Shown: positions 33,559 to 45,899, numbered from the stretch's first letter. The stretch is 64,000 bases of DNA from Asterias amurensis (GCF_032118995.1 NC_092651.1:27990938-28054937); one strand, 5' to 3'. Numbers and translations: made by a program. The notes: generated from the letters alone by a model not told the origin.

Positions 33559-36500
33559 TTAGGTCCATTCAAAATCAGCAAGTTTCCGTACAAATGTGAC
33601 CACATGAGAGTTGATAAGTTCCCGCTTCCTTTGCACCTCATGGCCTGTCCTTCTGCTCTTCACTCTACCTGCGCTTTTGTTACCAGTGTCAGGGTTGATT
33701 CTCATGAGGCACCTTTAAACAAAATATTCACAATTTACATTAATAGAACCGACAATTGGAACAAGTCAGTGCATGTTTTCATGATTCTACTTTTCATTTG
33801 CTGCTTGTTGGTGTGATTGAACTTCATCACTGAGGTCAAAATATTAAGGACTTGGAAAATAGATGTTTTGTAGAGTTGTTTTTAATTTTAGTATTAGGTA
33901 CAATCCAGCACTAAAACCCAAATTACAGTTTTTATTTTCTCTATTTGAAATTGTAATGAAAATAGGGCTTCAGAGGTTTGTGATACATATTTACATATTT
34001 TTCACTTTCATAAGGACTCTGGCTATTGAAAAATTAGTCTAGCAAAACAATTTGAAATTAGAGCCCCTCTTTGGGTGCGCTCGATAACGTTCTTGCCCAG
34101 GTCGGCTCAGATGTGCTTTCCCCTAGCATTCACTTCCCCTTGCATTCATACCAATGCATCATAGTGCAGCCGAACAGCACTGCTTTAAAAATGTACAAAA
34201 ATCTTTGTGGATAAAAAATAAAAATAATTTCACTTCGCAGGTTAATATTAAACAGTACTTGTCTTTAGATAAATACAAATTTAATTCTCACTGTCAGGTG
34301 TTGTTTTAAGGGCGAAAATGTGTATCAAACTGACCGAATGCACGGGTCAGACCTAGGTTGACCAGTGAAGCGAATTGAACGCACCCATAAACTGTCCCAT
34401 ACCAGTCAACAAAAACAAAATAACATTACCTCTGTATGAATTCTAGTGTTGTTGCTGCTTCTGACTGATACTCTAAATTGAACACTAGTAGTAGGATGCA
34501 AAAAGGAAGGAAAGTCCCACAGTGAAATCATCTGAGGTGCAGCACACTTTGCCATCAATGCAAACCGCCCACCTCACTGCAGTAAGAATTGATTGTCCTA
34601 TAAAAGTAAGAACACAAATTTTAAACAGTTTCTGTAAAAGAAACCCATCTAATTGGAATGAATTAAACCGGGCTGCACAACAGTACATGTGAACCACACA
34701 TTACTGTATATAACGGCAACTGACAAATGAATTCAACCCTTGAAAGAACATGGTCCAGTTTTATAGAGCTGCTTACACATGAATGTGCTAAGCATAGAAT
34801 TTGTTTAGTTTGAGAGAATAACATGACTAGCCAAATTTGCTAAGCATACAAAAGTTTAGCTTAGCAGAATCAGGTAACCGACAAAATGCTGGACGATGTA
34901 AATTGACTGCACCTGGTTCTCTACTAAATTTTACTTGACTGATTAATTTAGTTTAGCAACATTTTCAAATATTGCTACATGTACTTTAAATAAAGAGAGG
35001 GTATGGGCACAGTCTGTAAGACTTGCAGTATTGCACTGAATCCTAATCTACATCTGGGTTGCCACGTGCAGCTTAACTTTAAGGCCTAAAAATAAGACGA
35101 TATAAACTCAGACGAACCCAGTAATGGCAAAATACCCCTCCCCTCCCACCCCTGGCATAGATAAGATAAGAGCGTGTGTGCCACTGGGTTCATCTGAGTT
35201 CATACTGTATTGGCCTTTAGTAAAGGCACTCCTGGCAAACCAGATGGATTCAGTGGACTTTCGCAAGTCTGCTATAATCATGACAATAACACCCCCTTCC
35301 CCTTCAAACAGCTCTATGAGAATGGGCGCAGGGGAGTACAGAACAAATTATAAAATTTTGAAAGCATTATTTACTGGTACCTTGCATAACCAGCCTGGGT
35401 GTATGTATGTTTTGAAGGTCTTCGGCAATCTCTGCTGTTGTATCTGTTATCTGCATTAAATGGAGGAAGGGAAAAAAAGTCCATTAATATACTGCACAGA
35501 ACATTGTATAACAAGCTTTAGTACTTTTTCATTATCAACATTTTTAAAAGATGAATCAAAAGAAGAGAATTTTTAATTACCAAATTGTGTATGCCTGGCT
35601 GATAAATAGGTGAAAAAGGACAATAAAAATCACTCATCAGCCCTTTGTGTTCTTCAACTACTCAAACAGCTGACAGTGGAAGTCATCATATTCTTTGTTT
35701 AAAAAAGTTTGTATGGGGACTATCAATTTAATTCAAAAGAAATATTTAAATCATACTTGAAAAAGTAAAATGATCAACTTACATCAGCTAGCAAAAGTAG
35801 GGAGTCTTGCGGCTCTCCAAAGTATGCCATCATCAATAGAATTACAGCTGGACATAGTACACGTTGTTCATCCTCTGTTTGAAGAAGGGCTGCCTCTATA
35901 TCTGCCAAGACACTGTTGACTCGTCCTTGAACATGTTCTTTCTGTTGTGCCATGAAGCGGTGGATCCTTTTCCCCTTATTGTTTAGGGACTCAGATAAAC
36001 GTTTCACGATTTTAATGTCAGTTAGGTTTTTGAAGTGGCTGAAAAAGCATCTCGGGATAAAAAGAAATAACCACCTTTTCTTAAGCTCACAGACAGATGG
36101 AACTGGATCTTTCGCATTTAGATCTCTTCGCTGAAGGTAGTAAGTCAAAGGCATTAGTTCATCTACTCTATTTTCTGTACCTCCACTTGGTCCATGTTGG
36201 TTGTACAGATCCTTCATTGCTTCACACTTTGCTTCAAGGCTTTCTTGGGTTTCATCTTCCGGAAAGTCTTCTGGTTGCCAATTGATGCATCCATCTGTGT
36301 CCACAGGTCTACTACAGGCTGTTCCATGTTCACCCTCTGTATGTTCAATACTCTGTTTCCTTTTCCTGTGGCGTGCAACTGTGTTGTTCCTGTTAACATG
36401 CTATACTCTTGTCTTCAGCTGCATCAGCAAAGAATAGTATCCACAACCAAGTTTTTCACCTTCATCAGTAATATCTGCAAAACTATCTGGATACTTTGCA

Positions 36501-37615
36501 ACAATTTGTTTTGCAACAGTTGAGCACTGTGACTTTGTAGGGTTCATGTGAATGGTCCGCATGCAATCAACAGTTATTCTTATCATACTTCTACGGTCAG
36601 CAGGAGATGGTCTTTTCCCATTCTTAACTGCATGAGTGATGCCAGGAGGCATTTTGGTCCACGGCATGCCAAACTTCTCTGGCCAGTTTGTACTACATGT
36701 AGACGAACAACTTGGTGTATTTTCACTACCTTGCAGGGGCTGGGTAAGTGAAGAACATGATGGCGCTGGCTCATCCGACTGCGCATCAACATGACTTGGA
36801 TGACCAGCTAAAGATAAACACAAAATTACAAAATTTATTATACCACACATGTACGTACTCCATACATAGATTGGGTCTTGTGATTCATTGAAAGTGTGTC
36901 ATATGATATGTCATGATACTGCATGCAAAATCTTTCAATGTTGTGTTACAAAACAAACATTGCTGCTTTTACTTGTGTTACATCTAGACTCCCTAGGCTT
37001 CACTTTGGGGAAACATGATCCCAGCAATCTCGATATGTAACTCTCAAAGCTGTCAATATTTGTGTACTGTTCAATAGGGGTTATAATTGGTGGCAAAATT
37101 GCAATTGACAAAACATCAGTCATCTATTTAGTTAGTTTGCGGTACCCATTGCTAATCATGATAGGATTCAAACTTTATGGCCTCTTGACCCCAGGCTAGC
37201 TGATGGTTCAGTGATTAAGACATCTGCTCTAGTATGTGGGAGGCTGTTGGCTCAAATCCCATCCGAGTCAGTTAGAACTTGGGAAAGCACCCAGTAGAGG
37301 GTGATCACACATCGGTGTATGGTAAAACAAATTAATATTCATTATCCCCGATGCAAAGAAATTGAATATATATTTTAAAAAATGCATTTATTTAATTTGA
37401 TTGAATATAACACGCTCACCTTTTGCTTTCCAAGCACCAATCAGTTTACGGCTTTGGATGGGCTTGAGGAACACTGTCAAATCTGACTCTTGAACATACT
37501 GGAAATCATGTTCTTCTTCAACACCTGCTTCAACTAACTTTTCAACAATAGCCATCAACACGGGTCCTTGCAGTGTTGGTAGAACAGACTGAATTTCATC
37601 CTTTATGAAGTCCAT
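33559..37615 (-). pseudogene. SAMD3-like gene A, five exons, one stop and one frameshift
   Basis: Five minus-strand exons are 37615-37420, 36807-35783, 35450-35381, 34597-34430 and 33712-33559, each bounded by AG/GT and all joining in phase. Exon 1 gives a SAM-like helical domain (FLKPIQSRKLIGAWK). Exon 2 has a Ser/Thr linker, then FGMPWTKMPPGITHAVKNGK, KYPDSFADITDEGEKLGCGY, the block CINWQPEDFPEDETQESLEA, and CELKKRWLFLFIPRCFFSHF. Exons 3-5 add TPRLVMQ, WAVCIDGKVCC and SFLFASYY, and a basic end at EWT-stop. This matches animal 'sterile alpha motif domain-containing protein 3-like' proteins, whose function is unknown. Lesions are an in-frame TAG at 36403-36401 and a 2-base insertion near 34487, after which VFNLEYQSE resumes. 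About 535 codons in all. Confidence 0.72.
37140..37365 (+). repeat. tRNA-derived SINE, diverged copy
   Basis: It has the A-box-like gctagctgatggttcagtga, a B-box-like ggctcaaatccc and the family tail (gggaaagcaccc, then cacacatcggtgtatgg, then aaattaatattc). It lies in intron 1 of the SAMD3-like gene A. Confidence 0.65.
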
Positions 37616-37624
37616 GTTTTACTC

Positions 37625-39760
37625 TAACCAATTATTATTATTATTTTTTTATTATTATTATTATTTTATTCGCCATAACAGTACAAAACAAAATACATTG
37701 ACAACATTATACCCCAAGATGGGCAAGGGACAACAAAAGCAACTACATACTATGATCCGTAGATCTGTTGCCCCACATCTGGGGTACACAATAAAATTAA
37801 TATAGATTTAACATAATATAGTACACAAAGCAATATTAAAAGCAGAAAATTAAAAACCAATAGAAAATGATAAATATAAATTAGGAATAAAAAATAAATT
37901 AAATTAAAAATAAATAAATAAGTAAAAATAACAGATGAGGTAAGGATAAACAATAAAGGGAAATAAATAAATAAATAAATAAAACCTAAACTTGTAGATA
38001 AATTAAAACGTCTTAAAATATTGCACAAGTGATTGGGCTAAAGCTACTATTCAGTAGATTCATGAGCTTGGCAGACGGAAAATCTAAGTGATTTGAGAAA
38101 GCTGTGGAAGGGCAAGAGCAGTAGTGAATTACGAATGTTTTCTGGCAAACTAGACAAAAGTCTGGGAAAAAGATGAGGAGCAGATAAATACAAAGCATCG
38201 GTTCTAGCATACAGGTGTTTGAAGGTGAGAACATTGGGATATCCATGGTTGACAGAAATGATGTCTGCCACATCACAGTGAATAAGGTTAAACTTACACT
38301 TAATGATAAAATACAAAACAGAAAAATTACGGCGAATGGACAGAGACGACCAGTTGAGGGACTTAAGTCTATCGGGGTAGGACATCTCACCCATCCTCTG
38401 CCCAAGAATAAACCGAGTAGCACGTTTTTGTACCCGTTCGAGGGCCTGAGTCTGGAGAGATGTATGAGGGAGCCATGCTGGCATGCCATATTCTAAAATA
38501 GGGAGAACTAGGGATTTATAAAGACAGAACTTAGCTGAAACAGAAGAATTGAAAGCAATGGACTTAATGAGGCCCAATGTTCTATTGGCACTTGAAACAA
38601 CATTTTTAACATGGTTATTCCAAGATAGCTGAGCATTCAGAGTGACTCCAAGGTATTTGACAGAGGATGTGGGTTGCACAGGAAAACCTGAAAGAGTGTA
38701 AACAGGGGGGTTGAGAGAGTGTTTACGGGAAATGTGCATGATTTTGAACTTTGTAGGGTTGAACGTCATACCATTGGAAACACTCCAAGTGCTTACTTAG
38801 CTCATCAAGGTCATGCTGGAGGGAACTTACATCTAAACACGAATGGATTGGACGATAAATTAATACATCATCGGCGAAAAGAACACAGTTAGAACTGAGG
38901 TTGTAAGATATATCATTGATGAATAAATTGAATAACAGAGGCCCAAGAACACTTCCTTGAGGAACACCAGAGCTAACTACAGACCATGAGGAGTTCATAC
39001 CAACAAATGTGACTCTTTGTTGACGATCAACCAGAAAATCTTTTATCCAGCTCCAGATAGATCCATGGATGTTAAAGTTACTGGCAAGTTTACGAACAAG
39101 TATATGGTGGGGCATACGATCAAAGGCTTTGCTCATATCCAAGAAAACTGCATCAATCCTTGGGGGACTACGCTTATCTAGCCCATGAATGATACACATT
39201 CATAAGTTGGGTGACACAAGATTTGTAAGGAACAAAACCATGCTGCTTATCCGACAAACAATTAGAATTTAAATGATCTTTAACAGCATTAGCTAACAGT
39301 CTCTCCATGATCTTGCTAACAAGAGAAGTGAGAGCAATAGGCCTATAGTTACTAAGAAGGGAACGGTCACCAGATTTAAACACGGGTGATATTGGCACGC
39401 TTCCAACCACGAGGAAGGCGCCCACAGGCAATGGAGTCATTGAAGATTCTACAGAGAACCGGAGAGATTGTAGAAACTGTGTTACGCAAGAATTTAGCGT
39501 TGATTCCATCTGGCCCAGGAGCCTTCCCCAGAGGAAAAGAAGATAAGGTACGCTGCATATCATCAACTGAGAAGTTAATACTAGACAGAGCTGGAATGGG
39601 AAAATCACATGTGGGAGGGTCTTGACAAACAGGGACATCAGCAGAAAAAACTGAAGCAAAATAAGTATTAAAAGCACAAGTTATTTCATGGGGGTTGACT
39701 AGTGTTTGGGCTCCATGTTTAAAAGACAATGGGGTAGGTGATCGTTTTCTACTATGAACA
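37625..39760 (-). mobile_element. 5'-truncated LINE (CR1/L2/Jockey-like), frameshifted
   Basis: The minus strand encodes, in three successive frame changes, LGKAPGPDGINAKFLRNTV, then FKSGDRSLLSNYRPIALTSL and GFVPYKSCVTQL, then AVFLDMSKAFDRMPHHILV, SGVPQGSVLGPLLFNLFIND and NCVLFADDVLIY (the catalytic Asp pair), then the thumb and C-terminal region (YLGVTLNAQLSWNNHV, RVQKRATRFILG). Frame changes fall near 39400, 39190 and 38770, so it is dead. The 3' tail is an AAT-type microsatellite at 37630-37670, preceded by an AT-rich untranslated part with AAAT repeats. The 5' edge lies within a few bases of the stop codon of the neighbouring zinc-finger gene. No target duplication was recognised. Confidence 0.88.
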
Positions 39761-39762
39761 AA

Positions 39763-42497
39763 TTACTTATGTACACAATCTGCAATGGCATGGTGCAATA
39801 GGATGAATGACAAACCATGTTTTTTGTATACTGGTAATGGGTAGTAGTCCAGTAAATTGTCCACATTGATACAATCAAAGTTTGCATGATATTTGTCAAG
39901 TACAGAATGAAGGCCCAAATCTGCTAAATATACAGACTGGTACTTCTGTGTTACGAAGTAAACTTCTGAACTGCAGTGAACTAGTATTAGCTCAATTCTG
40001 GCAACGGTATATTCATCGCCATTATAGTATCAACAGGTACAAACAATCCTTGTCTGTATAAAGTGCCTTTTACTGTTACACTCTGTGCAGCCACAGTGCT
40101 TTCTTCTTGAAAGTTAAAACTTTCCACAGACTTCTTGATTTGACTGTTGTAGGAATCAACATGAAAGTTTACCCCTTTATCTACATTAACTGCTGCAGGA
40201 AAAAGAAATCCTGTTCCTAAATATGCTTGCAGTAACTGATGTATGTTGGCAAGAGTACTGCAGAGGTTTTTGAAGTTATGTAACTTTCTTGCACACTGCT
40301 TGAAGTACGTGTGCTTACTCTCGAAGCGTAGTGTCCACAAACGCATTAAGGGACCAAAATGAACTATGAGTTGAGGATAATGAGCAAGAAAGTGGTGTTT
40401 TGGCTTCAAAGTGTTCTCAGGAAACAAAGCTCTTCTAGAGGATAAGTATTCCTCAATGAGAACTTGGAGGAAAGCTATCTGATCAGCTGTAATTTTTGGA
40501 GCACAAGTTGTCTCAACGAGTACCCTCAATTTTAAACACAGCTGCCAAACTTCATCAACCAAAGGTTCTGTTATTCTATCTCCAACAAGGATTGGAATCA
40601 ATCTTAAGAGACACCAGTTTTGACAGGCGTGTCCTCCTAACTTTTCTCCACTGGTATTCACAGTGCAAAGTTTGTTGTTGGAATCACTTCCTAGGTATTT
40701 GTGCTGCGAAATTGTTCTGTTCAGCTGTTCATATGAGAAATACTTCCTTACGTTTACAAAATGTTTGATGTACAATGCAACATCAAACGAGACGACTCCC
40801 TCAAATAAATCATGACCACGACATGGTGGTAACCCTGGCTGACAAACATGGAAGTAATTCAGTCTATTGAAAATAGAGTCACTTTTTATACCCAAACAAC
40901 TGACCTCTCTTGGGTTATCTTTCAAGCGCTGAATTGCAACTTGATAGTTCTCAACAGTTCTTAAAGGACCAATAGTTTCTGGTGATCCTATGAAAGTGTC
41001 TCTGTCTATTGTGCAGTACCTACAAAAGTACGTGCTTTTACTGAAGTTTTCAGTAAACCCACCTATGTTATGAGAGCCTAGGTTGTCACCAGCATTGGCA
41101 CATAATGTCCCTCTAAGAAATCTATTGCAAGTTCCTTGTGCTACAAAACCATCAGTTTCTAGTTCCTGTAGATCCTGAATTAATCGAGAGAAAACTGCCT
41201 CTACACCAAATTCTTTATAATCTTGCTCTCTACACAGAAGCACCAACTGCATGTGATCTATACCTGATCCATTGTGTGGTAAAAGATCTGCAAGAGTTAG
41301 ATAAACTGCAAGTATTTTATGTTTTTTTTTCCCAGATCCTAAAGGATTTACAACCTCAAATGAATCCTGATAAAGAATTATGGCAAGAGATGATGGATTT
41401 TCTTTCAACAGAGGATTTGTTAAAAAAGACTTACCATCAGACACATCCTCAAAAACATTTGTCTTGGAAATAAGTGCGTGTGTTTCCCGATACTGATCAC
41501 TTACAGACTTCTGTTTGAAAAGAGAATGTAATGAATCTTGGATGGGAACGTACTGATAAAACCGCTGTTTTGCACTTTCACTATCCTGACCCAAATAAAT
41601 TTCAATGGGCTTTACGAAATTAAACTGGGTTTTAAAATATGTTTTAAGGGTTACATCTGATCCCACTACACCATTATTACATTCTCTTAAAAGGTCTGTT
41701 CCATGTACACACACATGTAGATCGTCAATCAAGTCTGAAACTGTATCTTCTTCTAAATTCAGCTCCAGCAATGTTTCTTTCAATTTATGAAACAAGTGAG
41801 ACTGACCTATATCATGAATGGTTTGAAACTCTTCAATAATATTTTGAATTATTGAGGCAGGCAGTAAATGCTTTGATTGTAGCTTCAGGTAAAACTGAGC
41901 CAATTTTTTTAAATATGCATCAGGATCTACAGTGACAGTTGTGAGGGAAATGTCCTGTTCGACCTCTTCTGTGCAATTTGCACCAACAACACTACTGGAT
42001 AGGTCTGCAGTCTGGTCTGCAGTTACCACTGGTTCTGAATCTGTTATTTCATGCACTGGGGCCACTGTATCAGAAAGAAGACTAATGGACCATTCCTTGT
42101 GCTTTCGTGATAAATGAGCAGAAAATGATGATTTTATTCTGAACTTTTTTGTGCAATGTTTGAATGGACACTGAATTTCAACTCCACTCAAAGTGTGGCT
42201 CTTTAAATGAGCGCAAAATGCTTGCAAGTCTTCAAATGTTTTTGCACAAATCTGACAACTTAAGGAAACTTCCCTTTGCCTAGGCCTATCAGTTGTACGT
42301 TTAGTAGGACCAGTGTTTTTTGGACAATGATCTCTATAAATATGCGATTTGAAAGCTGCAAAATGTTTAAATTTTCTAGTACATGAAGATATTGCACATG
42401 GAAAATCAAAATCAGCAACGTTTCTGTGCAGTTCAAAATGGACGGTAAAGGCCTTTAGAGATTCACTGGAAAAATCACATAATTGACACTTAAACAT
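39763..42497 (-). CDS. Four C2H2 fingers plus Tnp2-like DDE transposase-type protein
   Basis: One uninterrupted frame of 836 codons runs from ATG 42497 to TAA 39987. Four C2H2 fingers come first (C4/C7/H20/H24, C34/C39/H52/H57, C81/C84/H97/H101, C110/C115/H128/H133). After an acidic linker the body has the layout of Tnp2-type (CACTA/EnSpm) transposases: ILYQDSFEVVNPLGSGKKKH with a candidate first Asp, ANAGDNLGSHNIGGF with a second, a CRYC pair, RGHDLFEGVVSFDV, and KHHFLAHYPQLIVHFGPLMR followed by RFESKHTYFKQ. Homologues are common, uncharacterised proteins of fish, corals and echinoderms. A single-base frame change near 40020 hides the natural end: the next frame continues with VARIELILVHCSSEVYF and LLDYYPLPVYKKHG to a stop at 39763. 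Transposase origin is inferred; whether it is mobile or domesticated is open. Confidence 0.7.
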
Positions 42498-43066
42498 GTT
42501 ATTGTTGTAGACAAAAGGTTTTGACCTAATACGCCTAGTTTGGTTATAGTAGTATTACTAGTAGTAGTAGTAGTACTATATAATATTACTAACGACTAAC
42601 GTATTAAAAAAATGTGTTATCTTTTTGATTTTGTCTCACTCAGGCATTAAGCTTTTTAGTTGATAAAAAAATCCATTTATCATAATATTAACACCATACT
42701 ACTACTAGGGCCTACAGGCCTACTACAATGTATAGTACTACTACAGCTAGTACTAGTACTAGTAGTACTAATGTTCTATTACAACTTCTAGGACTAGCTA
42801 GGCCTATCACTCACGATACTATCATAGTATCAGTCACTTCAAGTTCAATTCAATTGTACCAAAAGCCTAACGACTAACGTTAAATAAACGTTAAATTAAA
42901 CAATAATTTTTTATTGCATGCCCCAACTTTCGCAAAAGCAAATCAACGTATTAAACAGATTCAACTCCCTTACTGTCGATGTGTCGACAATATATGTGCA
43001 CCAAAAATACATGTTTAGTAACGAAGACCTACCAATAGGTGACTACACATGCAGCATTCGGGAAAG

Positions 43067-45880
43067 TTAGTTCAACAAGTGTTTTGTCTCACCCAACAGC
43101 TTAATTAGCGACTCCAGCCTTTGGGCACAATTTTTTATCGACTTAGGGATGTCCTTCACTATCCTGCCCATCAGGTAGTGCTGTATGAATTTCAGCATCA
43201 TCGAGTATCCTGGAGGATACTTGAAATCAAGGATGTAGTAGGTTGCCATAAGCGACCGCAGTCCCCTCTTCAACGCATCTTCCCCTGCATCTCAACAAGG
43301 GTCTGCCCAAAACCCATGACATGAGAAGACGTAACAAGGTTATCATCAGTTGTAATGACAAGGCTAGGTGATGTCTGGCCAATTACTTTCGAGTCCATGG
43401 AGTCCGAGTTGAACTGCAGGATGAGATAAAAAAATAGAGTGAATATGTTTGATTCAGTAATTGAGCAGTGGCTTTCTTGTTCGTTAGTCTGTTTTTCCGG
43501 TTGTTTGTTAGCCTGTTTTTCCGGTTGTTTGTTAGCCTGTTTTTCCGGTTGTTTGTTAGCCTGTTTTTCCGGTTGTTTGTTTGTTTTTGGAGATGGCACT
43601 TGAGATGGCAGAGGGGAGGTGGGACAATATGTTCGTTCAAGTATGATTTAACTCGTAACCCAACCTGCTACTCCAACATGTCATTAATGTTATCAGTACC
43701 TTCAAGACCTTGATGACCTGTTTTTTTTTATGCGTTTATTCAGGCGCACTTCCGTCTCCTCAAGGACTTGAACATGGTCAAAGTCGGTCTGAAAAATAAA
43801 ATGGAAATTTGTTAAAAGGAGAACATTTTATTTCTATGATTCCTGGGAATGTTCAGAACAAAATCTATAGGTTCCTGATGCTTATTTGATCTGCTGATTT
43901 ACTCCTTATGGTTTTGACAACAACATTTGTGTTATACTCCTTATTACCTTTGCATACAATTACACTATCTCCATCTCAAAAACTGTAAACTATTTCCACA
44001 AGGCAGGACTCGGTCACCAAAATGACGCCACTTGGCTCTCAAGTCTAAAAAATCTGTGACATTGTTATGCAATTTGTTAAAGTTAGAGCTATGCATCAGA
44101 GAGAAAACTAGTTTGATCCAATTCAATACATAATGATTGTATCAGTAATAAGCCCATAAACCCACACATTACTATTATTGTTTTCATTAATCTAATTATA
44201 ATCTGCTTTTTTGGCTGTTGGATCCAATAATTCCAAAATGTTGTAAAATTTGTAAAAAATCAATGCAACTATACACTTACATCATGTGGAATATCATACA
44301 GTTTACCAAGGTTCTCCAACTCACCCAAGTAGTTGTCATTGTAGTATGTGTCAAGGTGTATGTCATAACGTCTGATCTCCTGCATTAGCTATGAAAAGAA
44401 ACAATGGCAATAATGAAAACTGCTTGGAGTGGCTTTTACAGGCCCCCCCCCCCAGCATTTGACAATTATACTGATTAAAATGCCTTAATTGTATCAAATC
44501 TGTAATTCTAGTGAGGTGTAAAGAGACTATGTACTGTGAAATTTTGAGCTCAATAAGCAGTCTCAATAAGCAGACTTCTAAATTTGTCCTAAAAGGACAT
44601 GACAAAAACTGATGTGGCCTAATTTACAATCAGTGATTAAATAATGTTACCAAGTATCCAAGGAGCTGAGGGATTCGCTTCTGCAGTATTCGACATGGTC
44701 CGATACGAGGTGCCAGTTCCATCATCTCTGCCAATGATAGTGGTAGAACTTCACCACAAATTCCCTCACCTGTACATATCAAACATGCATTGCATTTTTA
44801 ATGTTTTAATCTGCAGATCTTTTTACACATGAAATGTCTCTTGCAAGTAGATAGTTAAAGTAGTAGAAAAAATGTATTTTGTTTGACATGATCAGGATGA
44901 TTGTATCATTCAATCAGTGTGCTGACCCGAATTATGTTATCTATGCCTCCCTTTCATGTCATGTTGAGTCTTATTTTCCACAAAATCCAAACAAAAAATA
45001 TGTGTTTGTCATGTAAATTTTAAAGAAAAGTAATTTCAATTCAGCACGCTAGAGTGCAAATTTGTTGGACTTTCTTTTAAAGGAACTGGAAATTAAATTA
45101 TTGAAAACATTCAAGATATATACTAACAAAGCCTTTTTTCCCCTCCGGATCCTTTAGATATGGATATTCTGAAATAATAGTTTCTGCCAGCAACTGTTTC
45201 ACATACGAACTTGGTCTAGGATTATAAAATGGAAAAGAAAATACTCAGAGCTAAATTGTATGGCACTGCTCACTGCAAGAAAACTCCACGCTTGCCTATC
45301 TCATGGGTAGCACCTATTCTGCAGTACTTTGAAACCAAGTGCTTTTACCTTCTATAACCAGATTCACTATGGTCATGTAAAGTCATCTGAAATTGAAAAA
45401 CCAATACAGTTAAAATATCCAAAGAGGGGTATTGAAATTTATACTTACTTGATGATTAACCAGATGTCCCACCAGCAAAGATGTCATAGTGCATCTGTCC
45501 TTCTTGGTCAATACATTTTCAGCTTCAAGGTGAGCAACAACTCCTGCACCATTCGAGTTTGCCTTGAGAATGGTTTTAATATTCTGTAGAATATGAATAG
45601 AGATTTATATTTCTTAAAAAATGTTAGCCATTCCTCAATAACAGCCAAAATAACACGGCACTAAAAATTCCAGTAATATTTAAAAAGAAATTGAAGTAAA
45701 AATGCTTACAAAGACAGATGAAAGCTTCCTTTTTTTCTGAGAAGGTTTGTTACTTGATTTTGTCTTGGATGAGTAATCAGAGAGTCCATCTAAATCCAAT
45801 GTGTTATCGGTGCCCATGCTCGAGCTGGTATTGCTTTGAAACATTAACAGAGCAGTGAAGGAGTCCTGGTGTTTCTGAAA
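43067..45880 (-). pseudogene. SAMD3-like gene B, about seven exons, frameshifted
   Basis: Exons bounded by AG/GT on the minus strand are 45880-45710, 45583-45449, 45215-45128, 44764-44651, 44388-44281, 43788-43718 and 43413-43067. They encode a Lys-rich start (KPSQKKRKLSS), VAHLEAENVLTKKDRCTMTS, QLLAETIISEYPYLKDPEG, a SAM-like LSLAEMMELAPRIGPCRILQ, ELENLGKLYDIPHD, and a final exon with TSPSLVITTDD, VMGFGQTLVEMQG and RGLRSLMATYYILDFKYPPG. The last exon matches the C-terminal block of gene A. Phase breaks occur between exons 2 and 3, at an A9 run in exon 6, and at a GGGG run near 43282. The 5' end is uncertain: the first exon starts after an acceptor, so at least one more 5' exon is expected. 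Confidence 0.6.
43478..43582 (+). repeat. 24 bp minisatellite, four units
   Basis: The unit ggttgtttgttagcctgttttt.c repeats four times without gaps inside the last intron of gene B. Frames through it on either strand are open because 24 is divisible by three. Confidence 0.85.
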
Positions 45881-45899
45881 CTGGACATGAGTATAGCAC

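Noticed and set aside
36401..36403. Alternative genetic code reading TAG/TAA as an amino acid
   Set aside because: Other genes in the window end normally at TAA or TAG and frameshifts occur as well, so lesions or sequencing errors are simpler.
40496..42117. Several plus-strand frames opposite the 836-codon gene
   Set aside because: They are short antisense shadows of a long frame with clear domain content.
42540..42800. Terminal inverted repeat of the transposase-like cluster
   Set aside because: The tagtagtag and actactac runs upstream of 42497 look like a simple trinucleotide repeat, and no matching partner was found near 33.5 or 39.8 kb by eye.
43383..43713. Lys/Gln- or Phe/Leu-repeat protein gene
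   Set aside because: The frames run through a 24 bp minisatellite in an intron; only the part after the acceptor at 43413 is exon.
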